A program made the translations under genes and the position numbers. A model generated the notes under the pieces. The model was not told the DNA's origin, searched no databases, and was given only the letters and a program-made list of their open reading frames with translations. From BMS3Abin12 sp964487445 (GTDB lineage: Bacteria; Pseudomonadota; Gammaproteobacteria; 21-64-14), in assembly GCA_964487445.1 (NCBI GenBank), contig CAZAQG010000057.1:1-16301 (forward strand): 16,301 bases of DNA. Reading direction: 5' to 3'. Every line of letters begins with the position of its first letter. Position 1 is the first letter of the stretch. This document shows, piece after piece, positions 1 to 15,033 of this stretch.

Positions 1-56
1 CCAATCGTCCCCACGTTTACATGCGGCTTCTTACGCTCGTACTTTGCCTTGGACAC
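1..56 (-). CDS. tuf: Elongation factor Tu, N-terminal fragment (cut by window edge)
   Basis: This encodes the start of EF-Tu, the GTPase that delivers aminoacyl-tRNA to the ribosome. Only the first 18 codons plus two bases are present, reading MSKAKYERKKPHVNVGTIG, the usual EF-Tu N-terminus; the P-loop lies beyond the edge. I chose the GTG at 56-54 as the start. The AAAGAGG ribosome-binding site ends 9 bases before it, and E. coli tuf genes also begin with GTG at this point. An in-frame ATG two codons upstream (62-60) is only 3 bases from that site, so it is less likely. The gene follows fusA by 68 bases, as in the classic str operon. A second tuf lies at the other end of the window in the same orientation. 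Confidence 0.95.
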   Translation of the reverse strand, partial: MSKAKYERKKPHVNVGTI

Positions 57-67
57 GGTCATATACC

Positions 68-74
68 TCTTTAT
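68..74 (-). promoter_or_regulatory. Ribosome-binding site that decides the tuf start
   Basis: The minus strand reads AAAGAGG here. The distance is 3 bases to the in-frame ATG at 62-60 and about 9 bases to the GTG at 56-54, which favours the GTG. The surrounding 60-base fusA-tuf spacer is clearly richer in A and T than its neighbours, which may help ribosome access. I saw no convincing promoter in it. Confidence 0.6.
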
Positions 75-124
75 CTAAAAACCCAAAGACTTGCGATATT
101 CGCGACTTTGTTCGGAAACGGGCC

Positions 125-2224
125 TCAGGAGACCTTCTTGACCACCTGCTCGGCGATGTTCGCGGGCGCCTCGGCATACTTCGAGAATTCCATCGTATAG
201 GTGGCGCGACCCTGGGTCGCGGAGCGCAGATCGGTCGCGTAACCGAACATCTCCGCCAGCGGGACCTCGGCACGAATGATCTTGCCCGCCGGGGCCTCCT
301 CCATACCCTGCACCAGACCGCGACGCCGGTTCAAATCGCCCATGACGTCGCCCATGTATTCCTCGGGTGTCACCACCTCGACTTTCATGATCGGCTCGAG
401 CAGCACCGGGTTCGCCTTGCGGGCGCCGTCCTTGAACGCCATGGAACCGGCGATCTTGAACGCCATCTCCGAGGAATCGACCTCGTGATAGGAGCCGTCG
501 AACAACGTCACCTTGACATCGACCACCGGATAGCCCGCGACCACCCCGTTCTGCATCTGTCCCTGGATACCCTTGTCGACGGCGCCGATGTACTCCCGCG
601 GCACCACCCCGCCGACGATCGCGTTCTTGAATTCGTAGCCCTCGCCGGGCTCTCTGGGCTCGATCCGCAGCCAGACATGACCGTACTGACCGCGACCGCC
701 CGTCTGTCGCACAAACTTGCCTTCCTGCTCGACGCTCTTGCGAATCGTCTCGCGATACGCCACCTGCGGCTTGCCGACATTTGCCTCGACCTTGAACTCA
801 CGGCGCATGCGGTCGACGAGGATCTCCAGATGCAGTTCGCCCATTCCGGAGATGATGGTCTGGCCGGATTCCTCATCGGTATGCACCCGGAACGAAGGAT
901 CCTCCTGGGCCAGCTTCTGCAGCGCGACCCCCATCTTCTCCTGGTCGGCCTTGGTCTTCGGCTCGACCGCCTGGGAGATGACCGGCTCGGGAAACTCCAT
1001 GCGCTCCAGGATGATGACCTTATCGATATCGCAAAGGGTGTCACCGGTGGTCACGTCCTTGAGTCCGACGCACGCGGCAATGTCGCCGGCGCGCACTTCC
1101 CTGGTCTCCTCCCGATGATTGGCATGCATATGGAGGAGACGTCCGATGCGCTCCTTCTTGCCCTTGACGGAGTTGTAGACGGTGTCGCCCGAATTGATCA
1201 CGCCCGAGTAGACACGGATATAGGTGAGGCTGCCGACGAACGGGTCGGTCGCGATCTTGAATGCGAGCGCCGAGAAGGGCTCGTCGTCGGACGGGAGCCG
1301 CTCGGTGAGGGTACCCTCGGCATCGTCCAGCTGGCCCTTGATCGCAGGCACGTCCAACGGCGAGGGCATCAGCTCGATGACCGCATCCAACAGCGCCTGC
1401 ACGCCCTTGTTCTTGAATGCGGAGCCGCACAGGACCGGGACGATCTCATTCGCCAGGGTGCGCGCGCGCAGACCCTGCACGATCTCCTTGGCATCGAGAT
1501 CACCGGTCTCGATATACTTCTCCATCAATTCCTCGTTGGCCTCCGCCGCGGCCTCGATCATGGTCTCGCGCCACTGGACGCAGGCCTCGACCATCTCGGC
1601 GGGAATCTCGCGAGCCTCGTAGCTGGCGCCCAGCGCCGCGTCGTCCCAATAGATCGCGCGCATTGCAACCAAGTCGACCACGCCGGCGAATCCGTCTTCG
1701 ACCCCGATGGGGAGTTGGATGGGAATCGCATTGGCCCCGACCCGCTCGCGTATCTGCTGCACGACACGCAGGAAATCGGCCCCCATGCGGTCCATCTTGT
1801 TGACGAACGCCAGGCGCGGCACACCGTATCGGTTCGCCTGCCGCCACACCGTCTCGGACTGCGGCTCCACACCGCCTACCGCACAAAACACGGCCACCAC
1901 CCCGTCGAGCACGCGCATGGAACGCTCCACCTCGATGGTGAAATCGACATGCCCAGGGGTGTCGATGATGTTGATCCGGTGCTGCGGAAACTGCTTATCC
2001 ATGCCCTGCCAATAGCAGGTCGTCGCCGCGGAGGTGATCGTGATGCCCCGCTCCTGCTCCTGCTCCATCCAGTCCATGACGGCCGCGCCCTCATGGACCT
2101 CGCCCATCTTGTGGGAGATGCCGGTATAGAACAGGATGCGCTCGGTCGTCGTGGTCTTACCGGCATCGATATGAGCGGCGATGCCGATATTACGATAGCG
2201 CTCGATGGGTGTCTTGCGTGCCAC
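125..2224 (-). CDS. fusA: Elongation factor G
   Basis: EF-G is the GTPase that drives ribosomal translocation and, with ribosome recycling factor, splits ribosomes. The 699-residue product is close to the E. coli length (704). Visible motifs are the P-loop AHIDAGKT (residues 17-24), switch I around RGITIT (59-64), DTPGH (88-92) and NKMD (142-145). Domain IV is marked by HEVDSSEMAFK (from residue 580), the region that follows tRNA into the A site. The start is GTG, with GAGG about 8 bases upstream. The gene lies 165 bases after rpsG, in a spacer with two hairpins, and 68 bases before tuf. The str-operon position and E. coli-like sequence indicate the main housekeeping EF-G rather than a specialised paralogue. 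No defects were seen. Confidence 0.98.
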   Translation of the reverse strand: MARKTPIERYRNIGIAAHIDAGKTTTTERILFYTGISHKMGEVHEGAAVMDWMEQEQERGITITSAATTCYWQGMDKQFPQHRINIIDTPGHVDFTIEVERSMRVLDGVVAVFCAVGGVEPQSETVWRQANRYGVPRLAFVNKMDRMGADFLRVVQQIRERVGANAIPIQLPIGVEDGFAGVVDLVAMRAIYWDDAALGASYEAREIPAEMVEACVQWRETMIEAAAEANEELMEKYIETGDLDAKEIVQGLRARTLANEIVPVLCGSAFKNKGVQALLDAVIELMPSPLDVPAIKGQLDDAEGTLTERLPSDDEPFSALAFKIATDPFVGSLTYIRVYSGVINSGDTVYNSVKGKKERIGRLLHMHANHREETREVRAGDIAACVGLKDVTTGDTLCDIDKVIILERMEFPEPVISQAVEPKTKADQEKMGVALQKLAQEDPSFRVHTDEESGQTIISGMGELHLEILVDRMRREFKVEANVGKPQVAYRETIRKSVEQEGKFVRQTGGRGQYGHVWLRIEPREPGEGYEFKNAIVGGVVPREYIGAVDKGIQGQMQNGVVAGYPVVDVKVTLFDGSYHEVDSSEMAFKIAGSMAFKDGARKANPVLLEPIMKVEVVTPEEYMGDVMGDLNRRRGLVQGMEEAPAGKIIRAEVPLAEMFGYATDLRSATQGRATYTMEFSKYAEAPANIAEQVVKKVS

Positions 2225-2260
2225 GATCCGGACCTCGTACTCGCCTATCGGCGTATCATG

Positions 2261-2311
2261 CCCGGCGTCGCCGGGTGCGCGCGACGGATCGCCCGGACTG
2301 CGGTCCGGGCG
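2261..2311 (-). repeat. Two tandem hairpins in the rpsG-fusA spacer
   Basis: Two perfect inverted repeats lie in the 165-base gap between rpsG and fusA. The first transcribed (2290-2311) has 9-base arms CGCCCGGAC and GTCCGGGCG around a CGCA loop. The second (2261-2275) has 6-base arms CCCGGC and GCCGGG around a 3-base loop. Neither is followed by a run of T on the minus strand, so they are not classic terminators. They may set mRNA stability or processing within the str operon; that function is inference. Confidence 0.6.
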
Positions 2312-2389
2312 CCATTCGCATGAATCTCTCTGTCAATCCTGGTGCTCACGCTCATCCAATTCGCCGCACAGCGGGCGAAGCGCATCGTC

Positions 2390-2860
2390 TTACCAACGAT
2401 AGTGCGAGAAGGCCTTGTTGGCCTCGGCCATACGATGCGTGTCTTCGCGCTTCTTGACCGCGGCACCGCGACTCTCGGCGGCGTCCATCAACTCATTGGC
2501 CAGACGCGCCACCATGGATTTCTCGCCGCGGCGGCGGGCCGCATCGATGAGCCAACGCATGGCAAGCGACGCCCGGCGCACCGGGCGCACCTCGACCGGC
2601 ACCTGGTAGGTCGCACCGCCGACGCGCCGGGACTTGACCTCCACGATGGGGCGCACGTTATCCAGTGCGTGGTCCAGGACCTGAACCGGGTCCCCCTTTC
2701 CCTTCGCGATGATCTGGTCCAGCGCACTGTAGACGATGCGCTCGGCGGCGGCCTTTTTGCCGCTGTACATAATCATATTGATGAACTTGGCCAGCGTCTC
2801 ACTACCGTATTTCGGATCCGGCAGGATCGACTGCTGCTGGAGTATTCCTCGTCTGGGCAT
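2390..2860 (-). CDS. rpsG: 30S ribosomal protein S7
   Basis: S7 is a primary 16S rRNA-binding protein that starts assembly of the small-subunit head and lines the E site. The 156 residues match the normal family length. Conserved blocks include ILPDPKYGSE near residues 12-21, VKSRRVGGATYQVPVEV in the middle and the C-terminus MAEANKAFSHYRW. The N-terminus MPRRGILQQQS differs slightly from the common form but aligns without a gap. The ATG is favoured by alignment; the best purine-rich site, AGGAG, is about 14 bases away, so initiation may depend on coupling to rpsL. It lies 52 bases downstream of rpsL. In E. coli, S7 represses its own translation by binding the rpsL-rpsG spacer; a hairpin is present in the equivalent place here. 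Confidence 0.98.
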   Translation of the reverse strand: MPRRGILQQQSILPDPKYGSETLAKFINMIMYSGKKAAAERIVYSALDQIIAKGKGDPVQVLDHALDNVRPIVEVKSRRVGGATYQVPVEVRPVRRASLAMRWLIDAARRRGEKSMVARLANELMDAAESRGAAVKKREDTHRMAEANKAFSHYRW

Positions 2861-2888
2861 TGGCTTCTACTCGGCTCCTGCGGATCCA

Positions 2889-2904
2889 CCGGGGCACGCC
2901 CCGG
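2889..2904 (-). promoter_or_regulatory. Hairpin in the rpsL-rpsG spacer, possible S7 operator
   Basis: The 52-base rpsL-rpsG gap holds a 6-base-pair stem, CCGGGG and CCCCGG, with a CGTG loop. In E. coli the equivalent spacer is the S7 autoregulatory binding site, but it is longer there (about 96 bases). I see the hairpin directly. Calling it an S7 operator is inference from position only, because I could not match the E. coli S7-binding sequence. Confidence 0.35.
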
Positions 2905-2912
2905 GACACGAC

Positions 2913-3287
2913 TCAACTCTTCGGGCGCTTGACACCGTACTTGGAACGACCCTGCTTGCGGTTGTTCACGCCGGCCGTGTCCAGGCTCCCGCGCACCACA
3001 TGGTAGCGCACACCGGGAAGGTCCTTTACGCGCCCGCCGCGGATCAGCACCACCGAGTGCTCCTGAAGATTGTGTCCCTCACCACCGATATAAGTAGTGA
3101 CCTCGTAGCCGTTGGTGAGGCGCACGCGGGCCACCTTCCGAAGCGCGGAGTTCGGCTTCTTCGGCGTAGTCGTGTAGACGCGCGTGCATACGCCGCGCTT
3201 CTGGGGCGAGCCCTCCAGCGCCGGCACCTTACTCTTTTCCCGCTTGCGCGTGCGCGCATTGCGCACCAGTTGGTTGATCGTCGTCAT
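2913..3287 (-). CDS. rpsL: 30S ribosomal protein S12
   Basis: S12 sits at the decoding centre of the 30S subunit and controls tRNA selection accuracy. The 124 residues match the family length and include PQKRGVCTRVYTTTPKKPNS (residues 28-47) and GGRVKDLPGVRYH (84-96). Lysines 43 and 88, the usual sites of streptomycin-resistance changes, are both wild type. Asp89, the residue methylthiolated by RimO in E. coli, is present. The ATG matches the family N-terminus and has GGGG just upstream. It is the first gene after the strong terminator behind rpoC, about 300 bases from the rpoC stop, so the str genes probably have their own promoter in that gap or depend on read-through. I could not pick a convincing promoter there. 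Confidence 0.98.
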   Translation of the reverse strand: MTTINQLVRNARTRKREKSKVPALEGSPQKRGVCTRVYTTTPKKPNSALRKVARVRLTNGYEVTTYIGGEGHNLQEHSVVLIRGGRVKDLPGVRYHVVRGSLDTAGVNNRKQGRSKYGVKRPKS

Positions 3288-3480
3288 AACATCCCCGACT
3301 CCACTCTGCGGGTGACCGCAATCCGGGCCCGAGCACGGGAAAACGAGAGCAAGCGACCCCTCCTCGCCCAGGCTTTCCGCGAATAACCAAAGCTACTCGG
3401 CGGCTCTCTGCGCGAAGCCGGTCGTCTTCCCGCCACCGCGGTAGACCCTTACCCCGGGTCCGGCCGAAGGATACCGACCG

Positions 3481-3522
3481 CGCCCGAAAACAAACGACAG
3501 GCCGGAAAAATCCGGCCTGTCG
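3481..3522 (-). terminator. Intrinsic terminator after rpoC
   Basis: On the minus strand a perfect 12-base-pair stem (CGACAGGCCGGA with TCCGGCCTGTCG, 3495-3522) closes a TTTT loop and is followed at once by TTTGTTTT. This is a textbook rho-independent terminator, 65 bases past the rpoC stop. It would end, or partly attenuate, transcription of the rif cluster before the str genes. The opposite strand has no T tract on its outgoing side, so it acts in one direction only. Confidence 0.92.
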
Positions 3523-3531
3523 GAAGACAGG
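3516..3531 (-). promoter_or_regulatory. Small hairpin competing with the rpoC terminator
   Basis: Just upstream of the terminator, minus-strand CCTGTC (3531-3526) can pair with GACAGG (3521-3516) across a TTCC loop. That GACAGG is also part of the 5' arm of the terminator stem, so the two structures exclude each other. The pairing is directly visible. An antiterminator role is inference; the 6-base stem is much weaker than the 12-base terminator stem. Confidence 0.4.
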
Positions 3532-3587
3532 CGATTCTAAGGACGCCGCCCTGCGCTGTCAAGCGCCATCCCGGTAGTCGGGTCCGA

Positions 3588-8009
<4,422 letters not shown>

Positions 8010-8032
8010 CGCGTCACCTGTCCCGTAAGTTC

Positions 8033-8054
8033 CGGGACGCCCGTGGGCGTCCCG
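8033..8054 (-). repeat. Perfect inverted repeat between rpoB and rpoC
   Basis: The 83-base rpoB-rpoC spacer contains the arms CGGGACGCCC and GGGCGTCCCG separated by two bases; the practical stem is about 9 base pairs with a 4-base loop. No T tract follows on the minus strand, where the sequence goes straight to the rpoC ribosome-binding region. It is probably an mRNA-stability or processing hairpin rather than a terminator; that role is inference. Confidence 0.65.
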
Positions 8055-8092
8055 TCAGGCCGTTTCGGGCGATATCCGCCCGGCCGATCGCC

Positions 8093-12172
<4,080 letters not shown>

Positions 12173-12230
12173 CGCGGTGGTCCCTCTCGATCAGAACGTG
12201 TTAGCCGGCGCGGGCACGCGAGCCGGTGTG

Positions 12231-12293
12231 GGCCGTCGCGGCGACCCTCCGGCGCGCAACGACGCGCGAACAGGCGGGCGCGAACCGACGGCC
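12231..12293 (-). promoter_or_regulatory. Long-range inverted repeat in the rplL-rpoB spacer
   Basis: Arms GGCCGTCG and CGACGGCC, each 8 bases and perfect, face each other across 47 bases. That interval itself contains a smaller GCGCG/CGCGC hairpin. The whole could fold into one extended structure in the rplL-rpoB mRNA. In E. coli this spacer holds an attenuator and an RNase III cleavage site. There is no T tract here, so processing is more likely than termination. The role is inference from position. Confidence 0.35.
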
Positions 12294-12361
12294 ATCCGCC
12301 GCCGGTCCCACCCGCCGCCATGCTTCACCCATCGGCAAAGTCATTCAGTCCGCGTCGATCC

Positions 12362-12739
12362 TCACTTGATCTCGACGCTGGCGCCCGCTTCCTCAAGCTT
12401 CTTCTTCATGTCGGCCGCCTCGTCCTTCGACACCCCTTCCTTGACGGTGGACGGGGCGCCCTCGACGAGATCCTTGGCTTCCTTCAAGCCCAGGCCGGTC
12501 AGTGCGCGCACCACCTTGATGACGCTCACCTTGTTCGAGCCGAAGCTCGACAGCACCACGTCGAACTCGGTCTGTTCCTCGGCGACGGCTTCGGCGCCGC
12601 CCGCGGCGGCGGGCGCCGCTGCGACCGCCGCCGCGGCGGAGACGCCGAACTTCTCTTCCATCGCGGAGATCAGATCGACGACATCCATCACCGTCATGCC
12701 GGCGATGGTCTCGAGAATCTCTTCTTTGGATACGGACAT
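12362..12739 (-). CDS. rplL: 50S ribosomal protein L7/L12
   Basis: L7/L12 is the multi-copy, flexible stalk protein that recruits and activates EF-Tu, EF-G and other translational GTPases. The 125 residues show the three usual parts: an N-terminal dimerisation domain that binds L10 (about 1-33, with MDVVDLISAMEEKFGV), an Ala/Pro-rich hinge (about 34-52) and a C-terminal factor-binding domain (about 55-125, with GLGLKEAKDLVE at 82-93). An AGGAG site 8 bases before the ATG is strong, which fits the need for more copies of this protein than of its neighbours. It follows rplJ by 77 bases and should share the L10 leader control upstream of rplJ. Confidence 0.98.
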   Translation of the reverse strand: MSVSKEEILETIAGMTVMDVVDLISAMEEKFGVSAAAAVAAAPAAAGGAEAVAEEQTEFDVVLSSFGSNKVSVIKVVRALTGLGLKEAKDLVEGAPSTVKEGVSKDEAADMKKKLEEAGASVEIK

Positions 12740-12816
12740 GGTTGAATCTCCTGAATCGTCAGTAGTCCGGTGGACCCGGGCGCGGCCGACACGGCGCGCG
12801 ACCCCCGGGGACCCCG

Positions 12817-13344
12817 TTATATGGCCTGTTTCTGGTCGCGAACCGCCGCCAGGGTCCGAACGAGCTTGCCGGGGATCTCATTGAGGGTGCGGGCGAGCTT
12901 GTCGAGCGGCGCACGCATCACCGCCATCAGCAAGCTGATGGCCTGCTCCCGGGTGGGAAGCGTGGCGAGGCGCTGCAACTCGACCGCGGGGAGCAACTGT
13001 CCACCGACCGCGATCAGCCTGGGCACGAGCTTGTCGTGGCCTTTGGCGAACTCGCTGACCACACGCGCCGCGGCGCCCGGCTCCTCCTTGGAGAATGCCA
13101 GGAGCAGCGGCCCCACGAGACCTTCCTGCATACATTCGAACGCGGTGCCCTGCAGGGCCCGACGCGCCAGGGTATTTTTCACGACCCTGAGATAGACGCC
13201 GCCGTCGCGCGCCGAGCGGCGCAGCTCCGTCATCTCCTGGACGCTCAAACCCCGGTACTCGGACGCGACCGCCGAATGAGCGTCCGCAGCCACGGCGTTG
13301 ACCTCCGCGACAATCGTCTTCTTTTCTTCCAGTACGAGTGGCAC
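12817..13344 (-). CDS. rplJ: 50S ribosomal protein L10
   Basis: L10 anchors the L7/L12 dimers to 23S rRNA at the base of the stalk. I use the GTG at 13344-13342, giving 175 residues that begin MPLVLEEKKTIVAEV. This fits the family N-terminus, and GAGG lies 8 bases upstream. A longer reading from 13467 would add 41 arginine- and glycine-rich residues unlike any L10 and would begin inside the L10 leader RNA. Typical blocks are YRGLSVQEMTELR (30-42) and VVKNTLARRAL (54-64). The C-terminal helix (about 140-170) binds L7/L12. L10 bound to L7/L12 represses this transcript in E. coli, and the matching RNA site is present here. Confidence 0.96.
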   Translation of the reverse strand: MPLVLEEKKTIVAEVNAVAADAHSAVASEYRGLSVQEMTELRRSARDGGVYLRVVKNTLARRALQGTAFECMQEGLVGPLLLAFSKEEPGAAARVVSEFAKGHDKLVPRLIAVGGQLLPAVELQRLATLPTREQAISLLMAVMRAPLDKLARTLNEIPGKLVRTLAAVRDQKQAI

Positions 13345-13401
13345 GTCTGTCACCTCAATGGCACCGCGCGACTTCCCGCCGCCACGTGCCCGTTGTGGAC
13401 T

Positions 13402-13424
13402 CGGGACGCCCGCGAGGGCGCCCG
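13402..13424 (-). repeat. Stable hairpin between the L10 leader and rplJ
   Basis: On the minus strand CGGGCGCCC pairs with GGGCGTCCCG across a TCGC loop, forming a 9-base-pair stem with one bulged T. It lies 58 bases before the rplJ start, between the L10 leader and the gene. No T run follows. It could take part in the leader's switching or hold the RNA away from the start site, but that is inference. Confidence 0.5.
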
Positions 13425-13466
13425 CCCGTGCGGTGAACGACGCCGGAATCACTGGCGCTGGGTCCA

Positions 13467-13545
13467 CCGTCTGCGCAGGCCGGGCCCGGGCCCATTAAGC
13501 CCCGGAGTCCGAACAAACTCCGGCGGCACCTGCGGTCTTTGACGG
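13467..13545 (-). ncRNA. L10 leader, cis-acting autoregulatory RNA
   Basis: The rplA-rplJ spacer contains CCGTCAAAGACCGCAGG (13545-13529), then CTTAAT (13499-13494), then CCTGCGCAGACGG (13479-13467). The ends pair as CCGTC/GACGG and CGCAGG/CCTGCG with an asymmetric internal loop, and a CCGGAGT/ACTCCGG hairpin lies between. This closely resembles the gammaproteobacterial L10 leader as I recall it from E. coli, where L10 with L7/L12 binds to repress rplJ and rplL. I recognised it from sequence and position without a covariance search. Confidence 0.85.
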
Positions 13546-13616
13546 CCGCCCCGCCCCCGGAAAGGGTGGACCGACCCCAAAGCCTGGTAGGGCGCGAACG
13601 GCGCCCCTCCCGCCGG

Positions 13617-14312
13617 CTAGCCGGCGAGCGAACTCTGATCGAGCGCAATGCCCGCGCCCATGGTCGAGGACAGGGTGACCTTCTTCAGGTAGATCCCCTT
13701 GGCCGCCGCGGGCTTCGCCTTCTGCAGGTCGGCGAGCAGCGCCTGGAGATTCTCCTTCAGGGCGGAAACCTCGAAATCGACCTTGCCGATCGTACAGTGG
13801 ACGATGCCGGCCTTGTCGGTCCGGTAGCGTACTTGGCCCGTCTTCGCGTTGTGCACTGCGCCGGCCACGTCGGGCGTCACCGTCCCCACCTTGGGGTTCG
13901 GCATCAATCCACGCGGGCCGAGGATCGGGCCCAGTTGGCCCACCACACGCATCGCATCCGGCGACGCGATCGCGACGTCGAAGTCCAGCGAGCCGCCCTT
14001 GATGCGCTCCGCCAGATCCTCGAACCCCACCAGATCGGCACCGGCGGCGCGTGCCGCATCGGCGTTGGCCCCCTGCGCGAACACCGCCACCCGGACCGAT
14101 TTCCCGGTCCCGTGGGGCAACACGGTGGATCCGCGCACCACCTGATCGGATTTGCGCGGATCGACGCCCAGGTTGAACGCCACGTCCACGGACTCGCGGA
14201 AACGGGCCTGCGGAAGTTCCTTGAGGATCTGAAGCGCCTCATCGACCGCGTACAGCCGCCCCGGCACCAACCTCTCGCGGATGGCCCGCATGCGCTTGGA
14301 GAGCTTCGCCAT
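13617..14312 (-). CDS. rplA: 50S ribosomal protein L1
   Basis: L1 binds 23S rRNA at the mobile L1 stalk and helps release deacylated tRNA from the E site. In E. coli it also represses translation of the L11-L1 mRNA. The 231 residues match the family length and include the signature LGPRGLMPNPKVGTVT (131-146), the basic N-terminus MAKLSKRMRAIRE and the C-terminal block STMGAGIALD (216-225). The ATG lies two bases after the rplK TAG. Its ribosome-binding site GGAGG is inside the last codons of rplK, about 10 bases upstream, so the two genes are almost certainly translationally coupled. The gene is followed by the L10 leader spacer. Confidence 0.98.
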   Translation of the reverse strand: MAKLSKRMRAIRERLVPGRLYAVDEALQILKELPQARFRESVDVAFNLGVDPRKSDQVVRGSTVLPHGTGKSVRVAVFAQGANADAARAAGADLVGFEDLAERIKGGSLDFDVAIASPDAMRVVGQLGPILGPRGLMPNPKVGTVTPDVAGAVHNAKTGQVRYRTDKAGIVHCTIGKVDFEVSALKENLQALLADLQKAKPAAAKGIYLKKVTLSSTMGAGIALDQSSLAG

Positions 14313-14314
14313 GG

Positions 14315-14746
14315 CTAAACGTCCTCCACTTCGATGCCCATACTGCGCGCGCTGCCGGCGATGGTGCGCACACCCGCATCGATATCGGCCGCGGTGAGAT
14401 CCGGCCCCTTGGCCTTGACGATCTCCTCGAGCTGCGCCCGTGTCACCTTACCCACCTTGTCGCTGTTGGGTGTGGCACTGCCCTTCTGCAGGCCCAGGGC
14501 CTTCTTCAGCAGGACCGCGGCCGGCGGCGTCTTGGTCACAAAGGTGAAGCTGCGATCCGAATACACGGTGATAACCACCGGCGTCGGCAGACCCTGCTCC
14601 ACCCCCTGGGTGTGCGCATTGAAGGTCTTGCAGAACTCCATGATGTTTACGCCGTGCTGACCCAGCGCAGGGCCCACCGGGGGGCTGGGATTGGCCTGCC
14701 CGGCCGGCACCTGAAGCTTGATATAGGCCTGTATCTTCTTTGCCAT
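14315..14746 (-). CDS. rplK: 50S ribosomal protein L11
   Basis: L11 forms the GTPase-associated centre with its 23S rRNA site and is needed for RelA activation and for thiostrepton binding. Two ATG codons are adjacent. I use the second (14746-14744), which gives MAKKIQAYIKLQV and 143 residues, with GGAG six bases upstream; the first ATG is only three bases from that site. The N-terminal domain carries SPPVGPALGQHGVNIMEFCK (21-40), including the prolines linked to thiostrepton binding. The rRNA-binding C-terminal domain runs from about residue 76 to the end. It is preceded by a 367-base spacer, where E. coli has the L11 promoter and the L1 control site. Confidence 0.97.
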   Translation of the reverse strand: MAKKIQAYIKLQVPAGQANPSPPVGPALGQHGVNIMEFCKTFNAHTQGVEQGLPTPVVITVYSDRSFTFVTKTPPAAVLLKKALGLQKGSATPNSDKVGKVTRAQLEEIVKAKGPDLTAADIDAGVRTIAGSARSMGIEVEDV

Positions 14747-14850
14747 CATCCACTCCTACCGGGTGCAATCGCCTCTCGGCTCCCCGGAGTTGTCGTCACC
14801 GGCGCCCCGGCGCGCTCCCGCATGCCGGGCGACCGGCGTGCGGGCTTCGT

Positions 14851-14892
14851 AAAACGATCCCCCGCCCGGTCCAGTCACCGCGTCGGGCGGGG
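14851..14892 (-). terminator. Possible terminator or attenuator between nusG and rplK
   Basis: On the minus strand CCCCGCCCG (14892-14884) pairs perfectly with CGGGCGGGG (14868-14860), and CGGT/ACCG can pair within the loop in an alternative register. GATCG and then TTTT follow. The T run is short and begins five bases after the stem, so it is a weak terminator at best. The position after nusG fits a partial end of the secE-nusG transcript. Confidence 0.35.
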
Positions 14893-15016
14893 TCGTCGAT
14901 CCCGCCGCGCAGCCCTCGCCGCCGTGCGCCTCGCGACGGTCCCCTGGAGTTCGTCCGAATAATCGTGGACTGCTGCGGCGGTGAGAAATCGGCCCATGTC
15001 CGCGACCCTTCTCGTC

Positions 15017-15033
15017 GAATAGCTCCGCTATTC
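15017..15033 (-). repeat. Small perfect hairpin downstream of nusG
   Basis: GAATAGC and GCTATTC form a 7-base-pair stem around a GGA loop, about 80 bases after the nusG stop. Just upstream on the minus strand, ATTCT and AGAAT can form a competing 5-base stem that shares the first arm. The surrounding bases are less GC-rich than the rest of the window. Function is unknown; there is no T tract after it. Confidence 0.5.

Larger units (their letters stand above)
3288..3587. other. 300-base rpoC-rpsL spacer
   Basis: No gene is supported here. Its rpoC-proximal part holds a strong intrinsic terminator (3481-3522) and a small overlapping hairpin (3516-3531). The remaining 190 or so bases lead into rpsL and would be the natural place for a str-operon promoter. 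I searched the minus strand for -35 and -10 elements and found no pair at good spacing, so none is called. Confidence 0.7.

Noticed and set aside
44..2323. Open frame of 759 codons on the plus strand opposite fusA
   Set aside because: It is an antisense shadow of fusA; the fusA frame carries all GTPase motifs and the antisense frame has none.
2331..2336. TTGACA as a fusA promoter
   Set aside because: No acceptable -10 sequence lies 16-18 bases downstream, so a single hexamer is not enough.
13345..13467. Upstream ATG giving L10 an extra 41 residues
   Set aside because: The extension is unlike L10, would begin within the L10 leader RNA, and the GTG at 13344 has a well-spaced ribosome-binding site.
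14747..14749. First of the two adjacent ATG codons as the rplK start
   Set aside because: It is only three bases from the GGAG site, while the second ATG is at six bases and gives the usual MAKK start.
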